Assembly (NCBI GenBank): GCA_024644875.1
Contig: JAHEGY010000008.1
Location: forward strand, 1 to 64,000
Source: Cyclobacteriaceae bacterium
GTDB taxonomy: Bacteria; Bacteroidota; Bacteroidia; Cytophagales; Cyclobacteriaceae
Direction of reading: 5' to 3'
Length of the DNA: 64,000 nt
The position numbers and the translations under genes were made by a program. The notes below the pieces were generated by a model, which saw nothing but the letters and a program-made list of their open reading frames with translations, was not told where the DNA came from and searched no databases. Shown one piece after another: positions 61,002-64,000 of this stretch; positions within the stretch are counted from its first letter, which is position 1; each line of letters opens with the position of its first letter.

Positions 61002-62042
61002 TTATCCCTCCTGGAAATTTCTGACACTTTCTTCCAACTTTAATATCTTCTCCTGAAGTTCCGGTAACTTTTTAAATACGATAAAGACACGCCTGAAATC
61101 ACCTACTGGAATGGCAGGACTTCCCAAAACGATCTGTCCTTCTGTTGGAATAGATTTCGTAATGCCAGCCTGGGCGCCAATAGTGACCTTATCAGCAATA
61201 TCAACATGACCTGCTATGCCTACCTGCCCTGCCAAAACACAATTTTTCCCAATTTTTGTAGATCCGGAGATCCCCGCCTGGCCAGCTATCACTGTATTTT
61301 CTCCAATTACCACATTATGAGCTATTTGTATCAGGTTATCAAGCTTTGCGCCGGCTTTTATTATGGTGGATTCCAATGTGGCGCAATCCAGAACCGTATT
61401 TGCACCAATATCAACGTTATCTTCCAGAATAACATTTCCGAGTTGCGGAATCTTTTTGTATGTGCCGTCTTTTTGTGGTGCGAATCCAAATCCATCACTT
61501 CCTATGATGGCCCCTGCATGAATATGACAATTATTGCCGATCTGTACATTTGAATAGATCTTAACTCCGGGATTAAGAATTGTATTATCACCTATCTTTA
61601 CTCCATCTCCTACATACACATGTGGATATATCTTAACATTTTTCCCGATTTTAACATTTTCGCCTATATAAGAAAAAGCCCCCCTGTAAACCTCTTCTCC
61701 AGTTACACTTCCCTTTCCTATAAAGCTGGGTTCTTCTATTCCTACTTTAAGATAACTCATCATTTTATCATATTCTTCAAGTAAGATCGAAAAAGCCAGG
61801 TATGGATCTTTCACTCTTATTAAAGTAGGCTTGATTTCCCTGGCAGGCATGAAATCACTCTTTACAATAACTGCAGAGGCCTTCGTTTGATATATGAAAT
61901 TTTCATATTTTGGATTTGACAGGAATGAAATGCATCCTTTCTTCGCGTTTTCAAGGGTACTCAAATTGTCAATGACTATAGTATCATCACCTACTACTTC
62001 TCCTTGTAATAAACCGGCTATTTGTTGTATTGGGAATTTCAT
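61002..62042 (-). CDS. lpxD: UDP-3-O-acylglucosamine N-acyltransferase LpxD
   Basis: LpxD adds the second acyl chain to UDP-3-O-acyl-GlcN. The N-terminal uridine-binding domain (to about residue 100, with CISFLSNPKYENFIY) is followed by about ten hexapeptide-repeat coils, the catalytic histidine region DNLIQIAHNVVIGE near residue 237 and a C-terminal helix. At 346 residues it is normal length. It starts 15 bases after the HD-domain gene stop. Confidence 0.96.
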   Translation of the reverse strand: MKFPIQQIAGLLQGEVVGDDTIVIDNLSTLENAKKGCISFLSNPKYENFIYQTKASAVIVKSDFMPAREIKPTLIRVKDPYLAFSILLEEYDKMMSYLKVGIEEPSFIGKGSVTGEEVYRGAFSYIGENVKIGKNVKIYPHVYVGDGVKIGDNTILNPGVKIYSNVQIGNNCHIHAGAIIGSDGFGFAPQKDGTYKKIPQLGNVILEDNVDIGANTVLDCATLESTIIKAGAKLDNLIQIAHNVVIGENTVIAGQAGISGSTKIGKNCVLAGQVGIAGHVDIADKVTIGAQAGITKSIPTEGQIVLGSPAIPVGDFRRVFIVFKKLPELQEKILKLEESVRNFQEG

Positions 62043-62057
62043 GATTGATCAAAAGAT

Positions 62058-63314
62058 TCACAAAGATACACTTTTGGGAAAGCATAGATAATATTTATTC
62101 ACAATTTTGCTCAGGGCCTTAATATTGGGTAAATCAGAAGCCGAAGCGATATCCACAATATCTCCGTTTTTCATCAATACATTTATATTTGAATTACCCA
62201 TTTCATAGGCTGAGTTGCTCAATTTACCATCATTGATGAAGTATGAAGCATCCTTTTTCGAAACAGGAAACTTCTCAATGAAGACCTTTCTGAGTGAATC
62301 AACCTTATTCTTTGGAACCGGTCTGTTATATATGTCAATTTTAAAAAGATGGCGCTCGACAAGCATCCTGCATAATTCCGATAGTACCCGGTCATCATGA
62401 TCCACCCAGATCTTTATGGCTCCCCATAGGTCATAATCATCCAATGATAAAAATGCCATAAGGACATCTTTTTCTTCCTGGAAATCCTCCAGTGAATATT
62501 CATTAAGAAGGAACAACTGTAAGGCCCTATTCCTGGCAGTAAGCTTTCCTTTACCCGCAAGCCGCTTGGCCCTTTTTATTATATTAATTAACAGATTTTC
62601 AGCTGCTACTGTTGTTTTATGAAGGTATACCTGCCAATACATCAGACGCCTGGAACTAAGGAAATTCTCTATACTGTATATGGCTTTCTCCTCAACAACG
62701 ATCTCATTATCCCGAACATTCAGCATTTTTAAAATTCTTTCGAATCCTATCTTCCCTTCACTAACACCAGTAAAGAAACTATCCCTGTTTAAATAATCCA
62801 GCCGGTCAACATCCAGCTGACTTGCTACGAGTTGACTTAAAAACTTTTTAGGGTAAGTGCCCCTGAATATTTTTAAAGCGATATCAAGTTTTTTGTCCAT
62901 TTCCTGGTTGAAGAGTTGCATAATCAATGCTGAAATCTTTTCGTGTTCTATTCCCCTGATCAGGCTGAATTCAAGCGCATGGGAAAAAGGACCATGTCCG
63001 ATATCATGTAATAAGATAGTGATCAATGCGCTTTCAAATTCATCATCGCTGATATCTATACCTTTGTTCCTCAAACTTGTCAGCGCCACATCCATTAAAT
63101 GCATAGAACCTATGGCATGATGGAAGCGGGTATGAGTAGCCCCGGGGTAAACGAAGTCCGTTAATCCCAGCTGATTGATCCTTCTTAAGCGTTGAAAATA
63201 CGGATGTTCAATAATTCTAAAAATAATTCCGTCTGGAATTCTAATAAATCCGTAAATTGGATCATTAATTATTTTTCTCTTATTCAAACTTAATGTATTT
63301 GGAATTCCGTACAT
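62058..63314 (-). CDS. HD-domain phosphohydrolase (SAMHD1/dGTPase-like)
   Basis: A metal-dependent phosphohydrolase of the HD superfamily. The core is visible as FHHAIGSMHLM (first His), LLHDIGHGPFSHALE (HD pair) and the later LDVDRLDYLNRDSF (aspartate). The N-terminal KRKIINDPIYGFIRIP is typical of this Bacteroidota group. Related enzymes hydrolyse deoxynucleoside triphosphates, but the substrate is not shown here. I take the ATG at 63314, since the in-frame ATG at 63353 would overlap the divergent porX start; 63320 is also possible. It is followed directly by lpxD. Confidence 0.88.
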   Translation of the reverse strand: MYGIPNTLSLNKRKIINDPIYGFIRIPDGIIFRIIEHPYFQRLRRINQLGLTDFVYPGATHTRFHHAIGSMHLMDVALTSLRNKGIDISDDEFESALITILLHDIGHGPFSHALEFSLIRGIEHEKISALIMQLFNQEMDKKLDIALKIFRGTYPKKFLSQLVASQLDVDRLDYLNRDSFFTGVSEGKIGFERILKMLNVRDNEIVVEEKAIYSIENFLSSRRLMYWQVYLHKTTVAAENLLINIIKRAKRLAGKGKLTARNRALQLFLLNEYSLEDFQEEKDVLMAFLSLDDYDLWGAIKIWVDHDDRVLSELCRMLVERHLFKIDIYNRPVPKNKVDSLRKVFIEKFPVSKKDASYFINDGKLSNSAYEMGNSNINVLMKNGDIVDIASASDLPNIKALSKIVNKYYLCFPKSVSL

Positions 63315-63347
63315 AAACATAGTAAGGAATTCAATATTCAGATAATT

Positions 63348-64000
63348 ATGCAAAGATATACTATTTTATGGGCGGATGATGAAATTGATCTATTGAAACC
63401 ACATATAATGTTTCTGGATAAAAAGGGGTATGATGTCACCCCCGTTAACAGTGGGTCTGATGCTCTTGAACATTGTGAATCAACTAATTTTGATGTAGTG
63501 TTCCTGGATGAAAATATGCCAGGCATGTCAGGATTAGAAACGCTTACACACATAAAATCCATGAAACCAAGTTTGCCGGTCGTGATGATCACCAAAAGTG
63601 AGGAAGAGCATATTATGGAAGAGGCAATAGCATCAAAAATTGCTGATTATTTAATAAAACCACTAAATCCAAACCAGATCCTGCTTAGTGTTAAAAAAAT
63701 CCTCGATAATAAGAGGCTGGTCAATGAAAAGGTAAATCTGGATTATCAGCAGGAATTTCAGAAGATCAGTATGGCGGTAAATGGTAATCTGGATCACAAC
63801 GAATGGGCGGATATATACAAAAAACTGGTTTACTGGGAACTCGAATTTGAAAACACCCAGAATAAGGAGATGACTGAGATCCTCAATATGCAGATGCTGG
63901 AGGCAAACACAAATTTCGCAAGGTATATCAAAAAAAATTATCAGTATTGGATGGATGAGGACAATGAAGACAAACCTATATTATCCCATCGGTTGTTCGA
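63348..64000 (+). CDS. porX: PorX-like response regulator, N-terminal part (cut by window edge)
   Basis: The gene is open at the right end; 217 codons are visible. The receiver domain starts RYTILWADDEIDLLKPHI (acidic pair) and has the phospho-acceptor aspartate in VVFLDENMPGMSG near residue 52, the threonine region VVMITKS and the lysine in DYLIKPLNP. The helical linker that follows (VNEKVNLDYQQEFQKIS) is characteristic of PorX, whose C-terminal PglZ phosphodiesterase domain would lie beyond the edge. PorX with the PorY kinase controls type IX secretion genes. It is divergent from the HD gene with only about 33 bases between them. Confidence 0.9.
   Translation, partial: MQRYTILWADDEIDLLKPHIMFLDKKGYDVTPVNSGSDALEHCESTNFDVVFLDENMPGMSGLETLTHIKSMKPSLPVVMITKSEEEHIMEEAIASKIADYLIKPLNPNQILLSVKKILDNKRLVNEKVNLDYQQEFQKISMAVNGNLDHNEWADIYKKLVYWELEFENTQNKEMTEILNMQMLEANTNFARYIKKNYQYWMDEDNEDKPILSHRLF

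Overview
The window is about 64 kb of a Bacteroidota chromosome, probably from an uncultured or little-studied lineage; I cannot place it below phylum. Support comes from the mraZ-to-ftsZ gene order, an LpxC-FabZ fusion, lineage-restricted families (DUF4290, DUF4296, DUF3109, the DUF58/vWA 'Bat' genes), a PorX-type regulator, many lipoproteins, and promoters matching the Bacteroidota TAnnTTTG -7 element. It is ordinary low-to-mid GC core chromosome. I see no rRNA, tRNA, CRISPR array, insertion sequence or prophage.

Layout. (1) 1-15,290, minus strand: an unbroken 13-gene division and cell wall (dcw) operon, mraZ-rsmH-ftsL-ftsI-murE-mraY-murD-ftsW-murG-murC-ftsQ-ftsA-ftsZ. It starts at a promoter carrying three MraZ-box-like repeats and ends in a strong hairpin after ftsZ. 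(2) 15.6-29.4 kb, an accessory, more loosely packed region: a TlpA-like lipoprotein, the remnant of a Gfo/Idh/MocA oxidoreductase, a MacB/FtsX-type permease, an unusual short-chain dehydrogenase, a Tat/lipoprotein C_GCAxxG_C_C protein followed by a 36-bp tandem repeat, a sulfatase / GH9 glycosidase / sulfatase trio, and a serine beta-lactamase-like hydrolase. (3) 29.4-33.3 kb, minus strand: rsmA, mgtE, a D-2-hydroxyacid dehydrogenase and a membrane pentapeptide-repeat protein, tightly packed. (4) 33.4-38.0 kb, plus strand: pdxA, DUF177, rpmF, efp, accB, accC. (5) 38.1-44.8 kb: a DUF3109 protein and three exported metallopeptidase-family proteins. The middle one is an M14 paralogue that has lost its zinc ligands and sits 10 bp before an intact M14 gene. 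(6) 44.9-51.3 kb: uvrD/pcrA, DUF4290, murA (Cys-to-Asp active site), dnaN, purine nucleoside phosphorylase. (7) 51.6-57.8 kb: a shortened Bat operon (DUF58, membrane protein, vWA), DUF4296, mutS2, a lipocalin-like lipoprotein. (8) 57.8-63.3 kb, minus strand: HD phosphohydrolase, lpxD, lpxC-fabZ, lpxA, ABC ATPase. A porX-like gene diverges and runs off the right edge.

The housekeeping blocks serve envelope growth: peptidoglycan precursors and division (dcw, murA), lipid A (lpxA/C/D), fatty acid initiation (accBC), and the PorX regulator of type IX secretion. I found no convincing new defence or mobile system. The best leads are the inactive/active M14 pair, the MraZ-box array at the dcw promoter, the minisatellite after the C_GCAxxG gene, and the apparent erosion of the Bat operon.
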